A stretch of DNA of 52,675 bases from Pseudolactococcus laudensis (GTDB lineage Bacteria; Bacillota; Bacilli; Lactobacillales; Streptococcaceae): assembly GCF_013449735.1 (NCBI RefSeq), contig NZ_JACBNY010000015.1, forward strand, positions 1 through 52,675, written 5' to 3'. Of this stretch, positions 34,378 through 44,978 are shown one piece after another. A program made the translations under genes and the position numbers. The first letter of the stretch is position 1. The number at the start of each line of letters is the position of its first letter. The notes under the pieces were generated by a model that saw only the letters and a list, made by a program, of their open reading frames with translations, was not told the DNA's origin and did no database searches.

Positions 34378-36993
34378 TTACAAATTAGCACCTACATTTT
34401 CAAGTAATTCAGCAATACCAGCTGGTTTAGTTCCACCAGCCATGGCCATATCTGGTTTACCACCACCGCGGCCATCGATAAATGGTGCTAGTGCTTTAAC
34501 TAGATTACCTGCTTTAATGTCGCTTGTTTGGCTTGCAACTAACAGATTTGCTTTCTCACCGATTTGCGCAACAAGCACCAAAACGTCTGAGCTATTTTTT
34601 TGTTTCCAAATATCTGCAAGATTACGCAAAGCACCTGCATCTGTAGCTGTGACCTTGGCTGCAATAAAGCTTGTGCCATTAGCCGTTTGTACATTTTGGA
34701 AGATTTCGTCAGACTGGGCTGATGCGATTTTAGCTGACAGGCTTTCAACTTCTTTTTGAGCTGACTTGAGTTCAGCTTGCAAGTTTTCAACTTTAGCAAC
34801 TGTTTGGCTAGCTTGTGGTGATTTCACCAAGGCTTGCACGTCTTTCAAAATTGCTTCTTGTGCTTTGAAAGCTTCAAAGGCTTGTTGACCAGTAACTGCC
34901 ATGATACGACGCGTACCAGAACCGATGCCTTCTTCTTTGACAATCTTGAACAAACCGATTTCGCTTGTGTTGGCAACGTGCGTACCGCCACAAAGCTCAA
35001 CTGAATAATCACCAATCGTCACAACACGGACAACCTTACCATATTTTTCGCCAAAGAGCGCCATAGCACCCATTTCTTTAGCCGTTGCAACATCCGTCTC
35101 AACGGTCAAGACATCAATGGCGTTCCATATTTCTTCATTGACTTGACGTTCAATTTCAGCCAACTCGTCAGCTGTCACAGCTGCGAAATGCGTAAAGTCA
35201 AAACGTAAAAAGTCGACTTCATTGAGCGAGCCAGCTTGTGTCGCATGTTCTCCCAAGATATTGTGCAAGGCGGCATGAAGCAAGTGAGTTGCCGTATGGT
35301 TTTTGATCACACCGTTGCGGCGTTTTTGGTCGATAGCAAGCGTGTAAACTTCGCCTTCAAAGAGTTCAGTCAAGATCTCAACCGTATGCAAAGACTGACC
35401 GTTCGGCGCTTTCTGCACATCCGTCACGTTCGCGACAACCTCACCTGCTGCATCTTGAATCACACCGTGGTCAGCAACCTGACCACCCATTTCAGCATAA
35501 AACGGTGTTTCAGCAAAGATCACTTGGGCTGTTCCTTTAGCCGTTTTCACGCGCTGATCATCTTGGACAATGGCAGTCAGTCTTGACGCAAGCGTTTTTT
35601 CTGTATAAGAGAAAGTTGATGGATCCTCTAGGGCAGTCAAAACTTCTGACTGTTTATTCATTGAGCCACCTTTAATGACTGCTGCACGCGCACGGTCTTG
35701 TTGGGCTTTCATGGCTGCTTCGAAGCCAGCATGGTCGATGGTGAAGCCAGCATCTTCTGCCAACTCCTCTGTCAGTTCAACTGGGAAACCGTAAGTATCG
35801 TAGAGTTTGAAGATATCAGCACCGTCAAGTGTTGTTTTGTTTGCCGCTTTTAGTTTACCGATAACTTCGTCAAAGAGTTTGCTACCCGCATCAATCGTCC
35901 GCGCAAAAGTTTCCTCTTCACGTTTGACAATTTTTTCGATGAACTCACGTTTTTCCAAAACTTCTGGATAGTAAGATTGCATGATTTCACCAACGATTTT
36001 AACGAGTTTATACAAGAAAGTATCTGTGATGCCAAGTTTGCGACCATGCATGACGGCACGACGTAGGAGACGACGCAAGACATAACCACGGCCTTCGTTA
36101 CCTGGCAAAGCCCCGTCACCAATAGCAAATGAAAGTGAGCGAATGTGGTCAGCGATGACCTTAAAGCTCATGTTATCCCCGTAAGGATCGTAAGTTTTAC
36201 CTGACAATTGCTCAATTTGACGGATAATCGGCATGAACAAGTCTGTCTCAAAGTTAGTGTGCGCTCCTTGAATGACCGCAACCATCCGTTCAAGTCCCAT
36301 ACCCGTATCAATATTTTTATGCGGTAGTTCTTTATATTCACTACGTGGCACACTTGGATCTGCGTTAAATTGACTCAGAACAATATTCCAGATTTCAATA
36401 TACCGGTCATTTTCGATGTCTTCAGCCAGTAATTTAATCCCGATATTTTCAGGATCGAAGTCTTCCCCACGGTCGAAGAAAATCTCAGTGTCCGGACCAC
36501 TTGGGCCAGCACCAATTTCCCAGAAGTTATCTTCGATTGGAATCAAATGGTCAGGTGACACCCCAACTTCAATCCAACGGTTATAAGAATCTTGGTCTGC
36601 TGGATAATAAGTCATGTAAAGTTTATCGACTGGGAAACCGTACCACTCAGGACTTGTCAATAATTCAAAGCCCCATTCAATCGCCTCTTTACGGAAATAA
36701 TCACCGATTGAAAAGTTACCTAACATTTCAAACATAGTGTGGTGACGTGCAGTCTTACCAACATTTTCAATATCGTTAGTCCGAATAGCTTTTTGCGCAT
36801 TGGTAATACGCGGATTTTCAGGAATGACTGAACCATCGAAATATTTTTTAAGTGTCGCAACACCCGAGTTAATCCAAAGCAAGGTTGGATCATTGACAGG
36901 TACTAAGCTAACAGACGGTTCAATCGTATGTCCTTTTGATTTAAAGAAATCAAGGAACATTTGGCGTACTTCTTGTGATGTCATTTTTTTCAT
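34378..36993 (-). CDS. alaS: Alanyl-tRNA synthetase
   Basis: An 871-residue class II synthetase. The aminoacylation domain has [19 protein letters not shown] and [13 protein letters not shown]; the editing domain has [18 protein letters not shown] and the [13 protein letters not shown] zinc-site motif; the C-terminal C-Ala domain ends with [17 protein letters not shown]. It charges tRNA-Ala and edits Ser/Gly mischarging. It lies 25 bases after the LURP-one-like gene and is probably controlled by the T-box leader upstream of that gene. Confidence 0.96.
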   Translation of the reverse strand: MKKMTSQEVRQMFLDFFKSKGHTIEPSVSLVPVNDPTLLWINSGVATLKKYFDGSVIPENPRITNAQKAIRTNDIENVGKTARHHTMFEMLGNFSIGDYFRKEAIEWGFELLTSPEWYGFPVDKLYMTYYPADQDSYNRWIEVGVSPDHLIPIEDNFWEIGAGPSGPDTEIFFDRGEDFDPENIGIKLLAEDIENDRYIEIWNIVLSQFNADPSVPRSEYKELPHKNIDTGMGLERMVAVIQGAHTNFETDLFMPIIRQIEQLSGKTYDPYGDNMSFKVIADHIRSLSFAIGDGALPGNEGRGYVLRRLLRRAVMHGRKLGITDTFLYKLVKIVGEIMQSYYPEVLEKREFIEKIVKREEETFARTIDAGSKLFDEVIGKLKAANKTTLDGADIFKLYDTYGFPVELTEELAEDAGFTIDHAGFEAAMKAQQDRARAAVIKGGSMNKQSEVLTALEDPSTFSYTEKTLASRLTAIVQDDQRVKTAKGTAQVIFAETPFYAEMGGQVADHGVIQDAAGEVVANVTDVQKAPNGQSLHTVEILTELFEGEVYTLAIDQKRRNGVIKNHTATHLLHAALHNILGEHATQAGSLNEVDFLRFDFTHFAAVTADELAEIERQVNEEIWNAIDVLTVETDVATAKEMGAMALFGEKYGKVVRVVTIGDYSVELCGGTHVANTSEIGLFKIVKEEGIGSGTRRIMAVTGQQAFEAFKAQEAILKDVQALVKSPQASQTVAKVENLQAELKSAQKEVESLSAKIASAQSDEIFQNVQTANGTSFIAAKVTATDAGALRNLADIWKQKNSSDVLVLVAQIGEKANLLVASQTSDIKAGNLVKALAPFIDGRGGGKPDMAMAGGTKPAGIAELLENVGANL

Positions 36994-37018
36994 GTGAGGT
37001 TATATTTTCTTTCTATTT

Positions 37019-37519
37019 TTAATTGCTAGAGGATGCCGATGAGGCTGCAGCTTGCTGTGCTTTAACATAATCAATAGCGATCACTAAAGAGATGACAGCA
37101 TCCGCATATTTATCATCATAAACATCGATATTGTAAGTTGAATTAATTTTAAACCATTCTTGTGAAATTTGTGCCACTGGCACACCATTATGTTGAAGTT
37201 CAAAGTCCATATCCCAGAAATTCCCTTGAATTTCCAAACCAAAATGTTCAATTTGATAACGGGGTTTAAAAATCGTAAACTCTTTCCTTATCTGAAAACG
37301 AGAGCCAGCTGCTAAAGTCACATCAAATTTAGGAAAAATCTGAAACATTACTTTTTTAATCCGAGACACTAATGTCCCATCAGGTTTTGTAATGGTAAAC
37401 TGTTTTGGGATTTTCATAAAGCTCCCTTGAACAAGATAAGCCAAGTTACCTGCGTTATCTATAATCTTAAATTTACCACCAAGCGACCAAAAATTTTGTT
37501 TGATTTGATACTGGACCAT
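37019..37519 (-). CDS. LURP-one-related / YxjI-like protein
   Basis: A 166-residue protein of the tubby-like LOR fold: repeated short beta motifs such as YQIKQNFWSLGGKFKIIDN, KFDVTLAAGS and the ending IVDDK-like DDKYADAVISLVIAIDY, with a Ser/Ala-rich tail. ATG 37519 is chosen because GGGAGG lies about eight bases upstream; the longer frame reaches back into the T-box leader and is not plausible. The biochemical role of bacterial LOR proteins is unknown. It sits between a T-box and alaS and is presumably cotranscribed. Confidence 0.7.
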   Translation of the reverse strand: MVQYQIKQNFWSLGGKFKIIDNAGNLAYLVQGSFMKIPKQFTITKPDGTLVSRIKKVMFQIFPKFDVTLAAGSRFQIRKEFTIFKPRYQIEHFGLEIQGNFWDMDFELQHNGVPVAQISQEWFKINSTYNIDVYDDKYADAVISLVIAIDYVKAQQAAASSASSSN

Positions 37520-37564
37520 CTCGACACCTCCCAAAGAATGTGATGTTTTTAACAATAAATCAAG

Positions 37565-37750
37565 AAGATACTCCACCGTAAGCAAGGGGCGCTTAAACGC
37601 GGTACCACCCTCATTCACGATAAAGTATCGTCTCAAGTTGTTTGATAGAGCAGGAGTCTCTGCTGTCCTCTATCCTGTGGACAAAAGGATAATAAGCACT
37701 TACCAAGTATGACAACTCTCACCACCGCTGTCTCTCTGTATCACTTGATT
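37565..37750 (-). promoter_or_regulatory. T-box leader, probably alanine-specific
   Basis: On the minus strand the leader has AGAGAGACAGCGGTGGTGAGAG (Stem I base region, split here as AGAGAGACAGCGG then TGGTGAGAG) and the conserved antiterminator motif GAGGGTGGTACCGCG (37596-37610). A GCT triplet at about 37698 could be the specifier. T-box RNAs sense uncharged tRNA. The first gene downstream is the LURP-one-like ORF and the next is alaS, so alanine is the likely ligand tRNA. I see no strong U-tailed terminator after the antiterminator, so the mode of control is unclear. Confidence 0.8.
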
Positions 37751-37754
37751 ATTT

Positions 37755-38711
37755 TTATTTTGATTTAGAAGATGATGAGCTACTTGTTACAGCTGCCTCA
37801 TAAGATGAAAAGATATTTGAAAACTCAGTTGGTTTTACTTTAACGTTATAGTCTTTCAAGTAACCAGCAATGATACCATTAACAAATGTCGCGTCGTTTT
37901 GCTTGTTTGTTGTGATGATTTCTTTGAGCTCTGTCTTATATTTTTTCCAGTCAGTACCTTTATCAGCATTTTTAATCATTTTAACTACATAAAAAGATTT
38001 TGTACCTGTTTGGGTATTCGTAACAGCAATTGGTTCAGCAGATACTTCACCATCTTTTAACTTAAACGCTGCAGTTTTAACTTCTTCTGGAATTTGCGTA
38101 TTAGATGAATCAAATTTCATCTCTGCATTCTTCTCTTTAGCAGTTTTATCAAATGCAGCTGCATCATTTTTAGCATCTTCAACTAATTTCTTAGCAGCAT
38201 CTTCTGTCGTTTCTGGTAAGATGTAAGCCTCAACTGTTGGATGATACGTTTCAAATGCTGCCTTGTATTCAGCATCTGTGAACTTGATTTTGCTTGTTAC
38301 AACTTCTTTTAACAAAAGTTGTGAGCGGATAGAATCTTTATAAGACGCTTCCGTATAGCCAGCTTGTTGTAAAGCACTTGCAAAGTTTGAACCAAGTGAT
38401 GCTTTTTGAGTGTCGAACTCTTTGTTCACATCTTTTTCAGAGACTTTCTTACCAAATTCTTTTTCAAAAATTTTGTTGAAGGTCATGTTTTGCAACAAAG
38501 TTGCTGTGCCAGTTGACGGATATTCTTTTGCCTCTTTATAAAGGTCAGACACACGAATCGTGTCACCTTTCATCGTTACGATGTCAGAGTTTGCACCATC
38601 TTGACCACAAGCTGCAAGTGTTACAGCAGCAACTCCTGTTGCAGCGATTAAACCAATTTTCTTTAAATTCAAAATAATTTTACCTTTCATATCCTGGTGA
38701 TACTGTTTCAT
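37755..38711 (-). CDS. prsA: Foldase lipoprotein PrsA (peptidyl-prolyl isomerase)
   Basis: A 318-residue lipoprotein. The signal peptide ends at the lipobox LAAC, with the lipidated Cys near residue 34. The mature part has an N-terminal SurA-like helical segment (DLYKEAKEY...LLQNMTFNKIFEKEFGKKV) and a parvulin-like central domain of reduced conservation (VEAYILPETTEDAAKKL...DGEVSAEPIAV...FYVVKMI), then a Ser-rich tail. It helps exported proteins fold outside the membrane. The start context is unusual: the SD GGAGG is 27 bases from the ATG with a stem-loop in between. An internal ATG eight codons on (MKGKIIL) is an alternative start. Confidence 0.88.
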   Translation of the reverse strand: MKQYHQDMKGKIILNLKKIGLIAATGVAAVTLAACGQDGANSDIVTMKGDTIRVSDLYKEAKEYPSTGTATLLQNMTFNKIFEKEFGKKVSEKDVNKEFDTQKASLGSNFASALQQAGYTEASYKDSIRSQLLLKEVVTSKIKFTDAEYKAAFETYHPTVEAYILPETTEDAAKKLVEDAKNDAAAFDKTAKEKNAEMKFDSSNTQIPEEVKTAAFKLKDGEVSAEPIAVTNTQTGTKSFYVVKMIKNADKGTDWKKYKTELKEIITTNKQNDATFVNGIIAGYLKDYNVKVKPTEFSNIFSSYEAAVTSSSSSSKSK

Positions 38712-38715
38712 TTTT

Positions 38716-38745
38716 GTTAAGGCTCAAACCTTAACAACCTCCACC
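38716..38745 (-). promoter_or_regulatory. SD plus stem-loop bridging to the prsA start
   Basis: On the minus strand GGTGGAGG (38745-38738) is followed by TT, then GTTAAGG-TTTGAG-CCTTAAC (seven-base stem), then AAAA and the ATG. With the stem formed, SD and ATG are effectively six bases apart; without it they are 27 apart. Confidence 0.6.
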
Positions 38746-38777
38746 ATTATACCACAATTTCTGATAGAAACCTTAAA

Positions 38778-39482
38778 TTAGACTAAATCGACCTTTTCAG
38801 CATTCTTTCGAATCATCAAAAGGCCATCACCTAATGGCACGAGAGTAGCTGTCAAATATGGATGTGTCAAGCTCGCATCAAATAGCTTATGTAAACCACG
38901 ATAGATGCCACGCTGATTGCGCTTGACCTCTTCGATAGGTTTTGCCACATCGCCACCTTGAAAAACATCATCAATCAAGACAATGCCGCCAACAGACAAC
39001 CGATTCAAAATCTCAGGTAAGAAAACAATGTATTTCGACTTGGCCGAATCCATGAAAGCAAAATCATAGCCATCTGGTAGGCTCGCCAATACATCAATAG
39101 CATCGCCTTCAATTACCTCGATTTGCTGAGCCGAATCATATTTGGCTAAGTTTTCTCGCGCCAAAGTCGCCATCTCAGGATTGCGCTCAATGGTCGTGAT
39201 CGATGCATCAGGGGATGCTTGCGCCATTAAAAGTGCAGAAAAGCCAATCGCTGTCCCAATTTCTAGAATTTTTTTCGGTTGCAGTGTCTGTAACAAAAAT
39301 TGAAAGTAAACCACCGTTTCATGCGGAATAACAGGAATATTTTCAGCGTGCGCAAAAGCCTCAACATCTGCTAAAAAGCCTGTCAAAGCTTTTTGCTCCC
39401 CTCGCATCAAGGCAACAATTTCAGGCTTGACGATAGGTCTGCGCATATTGTGATTGGAATATTCATTGTAACTCTTAACCAT
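38778..39482 (-). CDS. SAM-dependent O-methyltransferase
   Basis: A 234-residue class I methyltransferase of the catechol/caffeoyl-CoA O-methyltransferase-like group: SAM motif [16 protein letters not shown], acidic [21 protein letters not shown] (metal-binding Asp region), [11 protein letters not shown]. Its ATG overlaps the pepF stop, so it is coupled to pepF; GGTGG serves as SD. The substrate is unknown. This pepF-methyltransferase-prsA arrangement is seen in lactococci and streptococci (recollection, not searched). Confidence 0.88.
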   Translation of the reverse strand: MVKSYNEYSNHNMRRPIVKPEIVALMRGEQKALTGFLADVEAFAHAENIPVIPHETVVYFQFLLQTLQPKKILEIGTAIGFSALLMAQASPDASITTIERNPEMATLARENLAKYDSAQQIEVIEGDAIDVLASLPDGYDFAFMDSAKSKYIVFLPEILNRLSVGGIVLIDDVFQGGDVAKPIEEVKRNQRGIYRGLHKLFDASLTHPYLTATLVPLGDGLLMIRKNAEKVDLV

Positions 39483-41271
39483 GTTTCGCCACCAATGCTT
39501 CTAATTCTGTCAACCGTTTTTCAAAAACTGCAAAGGCAGCATTAAGATAATCAGATGACGTCATATCAACACCTGCTTTTGCAATGACATCTAGTGGATA
39601 GTCTGATGAACCCGCACGCAAGTAATTTAAATAGTCTGTCTTATCTTGCTCAGTACCATTCACGATTTTATCTGCTAAAGCAGACGCAGCTGCAAAGCCT
39701 GTCGCATATTGGAAAACATAGTAATTATAATAGAAATGCGGAATTCTTGCCCACTCATACTGAATTTCTGGATTGCTACTAGCTGCTAAACCATAATATT
39801 TTTCGTTCAATTCAGCATACAGTTGATTCAAGAACTCGCTGGTTAAGACAGTTCCCGCAGCATCCGCCTCATGAATGGCATGTTCGAACTCGGCAAACTG
39901 CGTTTGTCTAAATACAGTGCCTCTAAAGCCATCCAAAAAGTGGTTGAGCACCGCGAAACGCGTCTCTTCATCTTCAACGTCATTGAGCAAAGTTTCTGTG
40001 AGGATGTTTTCATTAGTTGTCGACGCAATTTCAGCAAGGAAAATACTGTAATCACCGTAGACATAGGGTTGACTTTCACGGGTAAAGCTACTGTGCATGC
40101 TATGGCCCATTTCGTGCACTAGGGTAAAAAGATTATCTAGCGTATCTTGCCAGTTAAGTAGCATAAAGGCATTGGTATCGTATGAACCACCTGAATAAGC
40201 ACCTGAACGTTTACCTTTATTTTCTTGAACATCAATCCAATTTTCTTTAAAGCTGCGTTTAACCTTTTCCAAATAATCTGAACCAAAAATCGCAAGAGTT
40301 TCCTGAGTTTTAACAACTGCTTCTTCATAGGTAAATTTATAATCCGTCGTTGACAAGGGTGCGTAGACATCATACATTTTAAGGTCATCAATTTTAAGGA
40401 TATCAGCACGTAGGTTAATATAGCGATGAAGTAAAGGCAGGTGGTCATTGACAGCTTGGACTAAAGTGTCATAGACCGCTTCTGGGATGTGGTTACTAGA
40501 CAGAGCAGCCTCACGCGCTGACTGATAATGACGCGTCTTCGCTGTAAAATTATGGACTTTAACATTGGTTTGTAAAGTCTTAGCATAGGTATGCTGATAC
40601 TGTTCGTAAATACTATAAAGCGCTTGGTAGGCTGCTTTTCTAACGTCGCGGTTCGATGATTCCATGAATGAAATATAGTTACCATGTGATAGCTGAACTT
40701 CATGACCTTGCGCATCCGTAATCGTTGGAAAAACAATATCTGCGTTATCCAAGATTTCAAAGGTCTCAGCACCCGCCCCAAAAATCTCTGATGCTCCTGC
40801 CAACAATGCCTCTTCCGCACTTGACAAAACATGTGCTTTTCTGTCAAATAGCTGCTCAAAAAAATGGCCATATGTCTGTAATTTAGGTTGGTCAATGACA
40901 AACTGGGCAAATGTTTCCTGCGACAAAGTCATGAACTCAGGTTCATAAAAGGCAAAAACTTCACTGAACTTAGCATACAGTGCCGTCACTTTAGCTTGGT
41001 ATTCTTGATAAAGGCTAACCATTGTATCCTGGTCATTCTTCATTGACGCATAGACATAAAGCTTTTCTACCCGTTGCATGAGCGCTAACTCTGTTTCAGT
41101 GACTGCTAATAAATTTTCAGCAGAATCTGTCAAAGTACCCGCTAACGCTCTAGCATCCTCTAGCGCAGCTAAAACATCAGCGAGTTCCACTTCAAAAGCC
41201 TCATCTGTCTCGAAAATTGTGGTCAAATCCCATTTATATTTTTCATCGATTGCTTCACGTTTTTTTACCAT
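39475..41271 (-). CDS. pepF: Oligoendopeptidase F
   Basis: A 598-residue M3B metallopeptidase. The zinc motif [11 protein letters not shown] gives HExxH, with the third ligand Glu in the following [19 protein letters not shown]. The N-terminal helical region is typical. It hydrolyses 7-17-residue peptides in the cytoplasm. It is first of a two- or three-gene unit with the O-methyltransferase and prsA. Confidence 0.95.
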   Translation of the reverse strand: MVKKREAIDEKYKWDLTTIFETDEAFEVELADVLAALEDARALAGTLTDSAENLLAVTETELALMQRVEKLYVYASMKNDQDTMVSLYQEYQAKVTALYAKFSEVFAFYEPEFMTLSQETFAQFVIDQPKLQTYGHFFEQLFDRKAHVLSSAEEALLAGASEIFGAGAETFEILDNADIVFPTITDAQGHEVQLSHGNYISFMESSNRDVRKAAYQALYSIYEQYQHTYAKTLQTNVKVHNFTAKTRHYQSAREAALSSNHIPEAVYDTLVQAVNDHLPLLHRYINLRADILKIDDLKMYDVYAPLSTTDYKFTYEEAVVKTQETLAIFGSDYLEKVKRSFKENWIDVQENKGKRSGAYSGGSYDTNAFMLLNWQDTLDNLFTLVHEMGHSMHSSFTRESQPYVYGDYSIFLAEIASTTNENILTETLLNDVEDEETRFAVLNHFLDGFRGTVFRQTQFAEFEHAIHEADAAGTVLTSEFLNQLYAELNEKYYGLAASSNPEIQYEWARIPHFYYNYYVFQYATGFAAASALADKIVNGTEQDKTDYLNYLRAGSSDYPLDVIAKAGVDMTSSDYLNAAFAVFEKRLTELEALVAKHG

Positions 41272-41382
41272 TGTAACTCCTATCCAGTTTATCTAGCGAC
41301 CTCATATCAGACGCGTATTCCCTACTATTTTATCATAAAATCGTATGAGATTCACCGTCACAGCCTTTTTTAGTGCGCTAAC

Positions 41383-41410
41383 AAAAAACAGCGCCCAATT
41401 TGGACACTGT
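41383..41410 (-). terminator. Terminator of mmuP-mmuM
   Basis: CAGTGTCC and GGGCGCTG pair with two G-U wobbles around an AAATT loop, followed by six T residues, nine bases past the mmuM stop. Confidence 0.75.
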
Positions 41411-41419
41411 ACGTTCATG

Positions 41420-42337
41420 CTATTTGGCTTGGCCAAATGTTCTTGCTAATCGAGCAATGTCCTGTTCTGTCGAACAACAGCAACCACCAATTAACTTAAC
41501 ACCCTTTTGGTGCCAGCACCTAGCGTCTGCGGAGAAGACCTGTTCGACACTAATTTCCTCTGACCACGTTTTGGTGACAGCATCAAATATAGCACCTGAA
41601 TTCGGGTAGGCGACCAGCGGTTTAGTCGCTGCCACAGACAAGGTTTCAATGACTGGCGCCACTAGCTGAGGGCTGACACAATTAATCCCATAGGCAATGA
41701 CGTTCTGATCTTGCTCAACAAGCTGCTGAAAGTCCGACAAGCTGTCACCATTTGCCAAATGCCCAGTGTCTTTTAAGGAGACACTTACCCAGACTGGAAA
41801 GTTGACGGCTGCAACAATGTCTAAAATCACGCGCAGCTCATCCAATCTCGGGATAGTCTCAATAGCTAGGACATCCACGCCCGAGGCAATCAAGGTCTTG
41901 ATGCGGCTTTCGTGAAAGGTCTTCATATCAGAAGACGAGAGTTGATAAGCACCGGTATATTCAGAACCATCTGATAAATAAGCACCATAAGGGCCGACAG
42001 AGCCTGCAAGCCACTTGGTTTGGTCGCCTTTGCTGTCTTGCTTGGCCTTTTGCGCCAAGGTGACACTGTGCTTGATAAAGTCAATGGCCTGTTCTTCTGA
42101 ATATCCGACATCCGCAAAACTCTTGACCGTTGCTTGATAACTAGCGGTAATCGCGACGTTAGCACCTGCATCAAAGTACTGTTTGTGAACCTGGTAGATA
42201 GCCTCTGGTTGCTCAACTAGAGCCAAAGCTGTCCACAAGCGGTGGTTTATCTCAAGTCCTTGTTCTTCAAGTAGACGAGACATGGAACCATCAAGAATAA
42301 CGACATCCTGTTCATTAATCCACTGTTGAAATGTCAT
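41420..42337 (-). CDS. mmuM: Homocysteine S-methyltransferase
   Basis: A 305-residue zinc methyltransferase using S-methylmethionine to convert homocysteine to methionine. The zinc cysteines are in GINCVSPQ and GGCCCSTEQD. The N-terminus VVILDGSMSRLLEEQGLEI is typical. The start (GGAG upstream) overlaps the permease stop by 23 bases, so transport and use of S-methylmethionine are coupled. Confidence 0.93.
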   Translation of the reverse strand: MTFQQWINEQDVVILDGSMSRLLEEQGLEINHRLWTALALVEQPEAIYQVHKQYFDAGANVAITASYQATVKSFADVGYSEEQAIDFIKHSVTLAQKAKQDSKGDQTKWLAGSVGPYGAYLSDGSEYTGAYQLSSSDMKTFHESRIKTLIASGVDVLAIETIPRLDELRVILDIVAAVNFPVWVSVSLKDTGHLANGDSLSDFQQLVEQDQNVIAYGINCVSPQLVAPVIETLSVAATKPLVAYPNSGAIFDAVTKTWSEEISVEQVFSADARCWHQKGVKLIGGCCCSTEQDIARLARTFGQAK

Positions 42338-43706
42338 AGGCGCTCCTTTTTTGTTTCCGATAAAATAGTTGATAAACGAGAGTTGTTAAAACTGTAAAAG
42401 GGATGCCAAAATATAAGGCAATCCGTTGATTGGGGTCAAAATAGATACCGATCAATGAAATTGAGCATAAGATAATGACGAGCCAAGGTACAAGCGGATA
42501 ACCTGGTGTCCGATATTTGAGTTCAGTCAATTGATGTTGCTTAATAAATACTTGTCTAAAACGCAATTGACTGACACCAATAGACAACCAGACGGCTACC
42601 ACAGCAAAACCAGAAATGGAGACGAGTGCTAAATATACCGTATCCTCCGCATAGATACTTGAGAATAAAGACAGTAAACCACCCGCAAGTGTTAAAATAA
42701 GACCATTGACTGGTAGGCCGTGCTTAGACAGTCGGGAAAATATTTTGGGTAAGGTGCCATCTTCTGCGAGCGACCAAAGCATCCGGCTTGCAGCATAAAG
42801 TCCAGAATTAGCGCCTGAAAGAATGGCGATAAAAATAATGAAGTTCATGATATCACTAGCAAAGGGAATCCCTAAGTTTTGTAAAATGATAACAAAAGGA
42901 CTTTCAGTCAGAGCTTTCGAGTTAGCTGGAATCAAGGCACCAATGACAACAATTGTCCCGATGAATAGGGTCACTAATAAAAATAAAGTTCTTTTAATGG
43001 CTTTAGGAATGTTTTTCTCAGGATTGCTAGTCTCACCAGCAGCAACCCCTATCAGCTCAGTCCCACTAAAGGCAAAATTTGCAGATAATAACACAATAAA
43101 AACAGCACCAAAGCCATGTGGAAAGAGACCATTAGCTGTTAAATTGTGAAATAGAGGGGCACTGCTCGCATGAACAGGCAGTACACCTGTGATAGCTGTT
43201 ATACCTAGAATGACAAATATACCAAGCGCCACAACCTTAATTAAGGATAACCAAAACTCACTGACCGAGAAAATCTTGACATCTAAAACATTTAAGAGCA
43301 AAATTATGCCAGAAAAAATTGCGCACCAAATCCAAATTGGCATCTGAGGGAACCACTTTTGCAGCGTAATTCCCATGGTGATAAATTGCGAGCCTAATGC
43401 AACCGTCCAAGTCAACCAATACAGCCAAGCTACAGTAAAACCAACGCTAGGATGAATATACTTTGATGCATACATATGTAGTGAAGACGTATCGGGATGC
43501 TGTACTGATAGTTCACCTAGGCACATCATGACAAGCGTCGCAAGAGCGCCACCCACCATATAAGCAATAATCGTGCCAATCGCACCTGCTTCCTGAATTA
43601 AATAGCCAGAACTCAGAAAAATCCCAGTGCCAATGACACCACCTAATGAAAGTGTCACCAAATGCTTGCTACTCATTTTTCTCATAAAATGGTTTTCGTT
43701 CTTCAT
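42315..43706 (-). CDS. mmuP: Amino acid permease, probable S-methylmethionine transporter
   Basis: A 463-residue APC-superfamily permease with about 12 helices. HLVTLSLGGVIGTGIFLSSGY is the substrate-binding helix 1 motif, and FAFSGTELIGVAAGET with NPEKNIPKAIK follow the family pattern. ATG 43706 is chosen because GGAG lies about ten bases upstream; a longer frame has no SD. The coupling to mmuM predicts S-methylmethionine as substrate, but other amino acids cannot be excluded. Confidence 0.88.
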   Translation of the reverse strand: MKNENHFMRKMSSKHLVTLSLGGVIGTGIFLSSGYLIQEAGAIGTIIAYMVGGALATLVMMCLGELSVQHPDTSSLHMYASKYIHPSVGFTVAWLYWLTWTVALGSQFITMGITLQKWFPQMPIWIWCAIFSGIILLLNVLDVKIFSVSEFWLSLIKVVALGIFVILGITAITGVLPVHASSAPLFHNLTANGLFPHGFGAVFIVLLSANFAFSGTELIGVAAGETSNPEKNIPKAIKRTLFLLVTLFIGTIVVIGALIPANSKALTESPFVIILQNLGIPFASDIMNFIIFIAILSGANSGLYAASRMLWSLAEDGTLPKIFSRLSKHGLPVNGLILTLAGGLLSLFSSIYAEDTVYLALVSISGFAVVAVWLSIGVSQLRFRQVFIKQHQLTELKYRTPGYPLVPWLVIILCSISLIGIYFDPNQRIALYFGIPFTVLTTLVYQLFYRKQKRSAYDISTVD

Positions 43707-43914
43707 TAATGAGGTCTCCTTTTGTTGTTTGATAGCCACTCTAAACCTATTAAATAACGCTTTATCATGATGAAAATTAAAAAATAATTTTATCAGTCTA
43801 TTCATGACAAGCATTGCATTTTCCTAGTATAACATCAAACAATGCCTACTCGTCTTACCAAAAAACTATGACGGCCTTTACCTTTTACGAACTCAAAACC
43901 CTCTAACACTCACT
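43707..43914. other. Spacer upstream of mmuP
   Basis: About 200 AT-rich bases. A TATACT near 43826 (minus strand) could be a -10. I see no T-box, SAM riboswitch or clear methionine-regulator site. Confidence 0.4.
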
Positions 43915-44895
43915 TCATGCATCTCTTTTTTTCGCAACTTTAGCATAAAATCCTGGCGGATAGAACGTTTCATCTTGCAGATAAGCTATAAAATGGTTGT
44001 AATAAACACTAACATCGTTTGTAATTTGACAAAATTCAGGCTTGATAACGCCTTCGAATTGACGAGTTAAGACATTTAAGCCTATTGGGTAAACCTTAAT
44101 CGGGAAATTTTTGACTGTCATTAAATTTCGACCATTCTGGTAATACTTTTCTTGAATTTTTAACCATTTGGGACTCTGATAATAAAGTTGTCGCGTGATA
44201 AAGGTTTGGATATCTTGTGATAATTGGACTATCAACTTTTCTGATGTTGACGCAAATGGTGTTCGAAGAACTTGAAGTAAACACCCCGAATCAAAATCAA
44301 ATTCACGCTGTAAATGATGCAAACGCCCTGTCAAATCTTCATGGCATAAATATTTCAAACGCAACTTTTCACGCTGCAAGTCCAACTCCCAATAGTAAAA
44401 ACCAGCATTTTGCGTTAGATAGAGTAACTGTCGCTTAAATTCCGTCATATTCTCATCTAACCATAAATCCTTCCCCATGAGCCAAAGAACAGTATAACCA
44501 TTTGCCCGATACATTTCTGTCCGCTCGCGTAGACGTTGAATAGATAAATGACTGCATTGAATTTCAATCGCAAGAGTTTTATTAACCAGTAAGTCAGGTG
44601 TTTGCTGTAAGTCAGGTAAAAAATGTTCGATTTCAACTTGTTCGGTCTGCTTAAACCAGTGATATAAGCGTTTTTTCAGTGTTAGGTGTTGCAGACTTTC
44701 ATTTTCTGAATAATACTGACAAGTTGCTAAACTCACATGAGCAAAATGAGGGGTTTTGATACGACCATTTTTTAAACGTACCTGACTTTTACAGGCGGGA
44801 CAACGCAAAAACTGTCTTGCTAAATCTGCAAGGTATGTGGGGTTAAGTTCTAATAAATTGACGATATTTTCAGTTTCATTCAGTGCGACTAACAT
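43915..44895 (-). CDS. coiA: Competence protein CoiA
   Basis: A 326-residue CoiA-family protein. The N-terminus has the CxxC ribbon FLRCPACKSQVRLKNGRIKTPHFAH, followed by a nuclease-like region with LAIEIQCSHLSIQRLRERTEMY (E-x-Q motif of the PD-(D/E)xK fold) and NGYTVLWLMG. CoiA acts in recombination of incoming DNA during transformation. ATG 44895 has AGAGGTG upstream. I do not find a convincing ComX box in the proper orientation. Confidence 0.9.
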   Translation of the reverse strand: MLVALNETENIVNLLELNPTYLADLARQFLRCPACKSQVRLKNGRIKTPHFAHVSLATCQYYSENESLQHLTLKKRLYHWFKQTEQVEIEHFLPDLQQTPDLLVNKTLAIEIQCSHLSIQRLRERTEMYRANGYTVLWLMGKDLWLDENMTEFKRQLLYLTQNAGFYYWELDLQREKLRLKYLCHEDLTGRLHHLQREFDFDSGCLLQVLRTPFASTSEKLIVQLSQDIQTFITRQLYYQSPKWLKIQEKYYQNGRNLMTVKNFPIKVYPIGLNVLTRQFEGVIKPEFCQITNDVSVYYNHFIAYLQDETFYPPGFYAKVAKKRDA

Positions 44896-44920
44896 AATCA
44901 CCTCTTACTCTCTTATACGA

Positions 44921-44949
44921 AAAAAATCTGTGATTGCTCACAGATTTTT
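44921..44949 (-). terminator. Terminator after the Gfo/Idh gene
   Basis: ATCTGTGA and TCACAGAT form a perfect eight-base stem with a four-base loop, followed by T residues on the minus strand. It isolates the oxidoreductase gene from coiA. Confidence 0.85.
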
Positions 44950-44978
44950 AAAAGTCATGATGTTGAGATTATGTTGTC

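Noticed and set aside
37520-37636. Longer start for the LURP-one-like gene
   Set aside because: The extension lies within the T-box antiterminator region and lacks an SD; ATG 37519 has GGGAGG.
43707-43914. Methionine riboswitch or T-box ahead of mmuP
   Set aside because: No GGGTGG T-box motif or SAM-riboswitch core is visible.
44911-44930. ComX (cin) box ahead of coiA
   Set aside because: TACGAAAA occurs only on the opposite strand and the correct orientation has two mismatches to TACGAATA.
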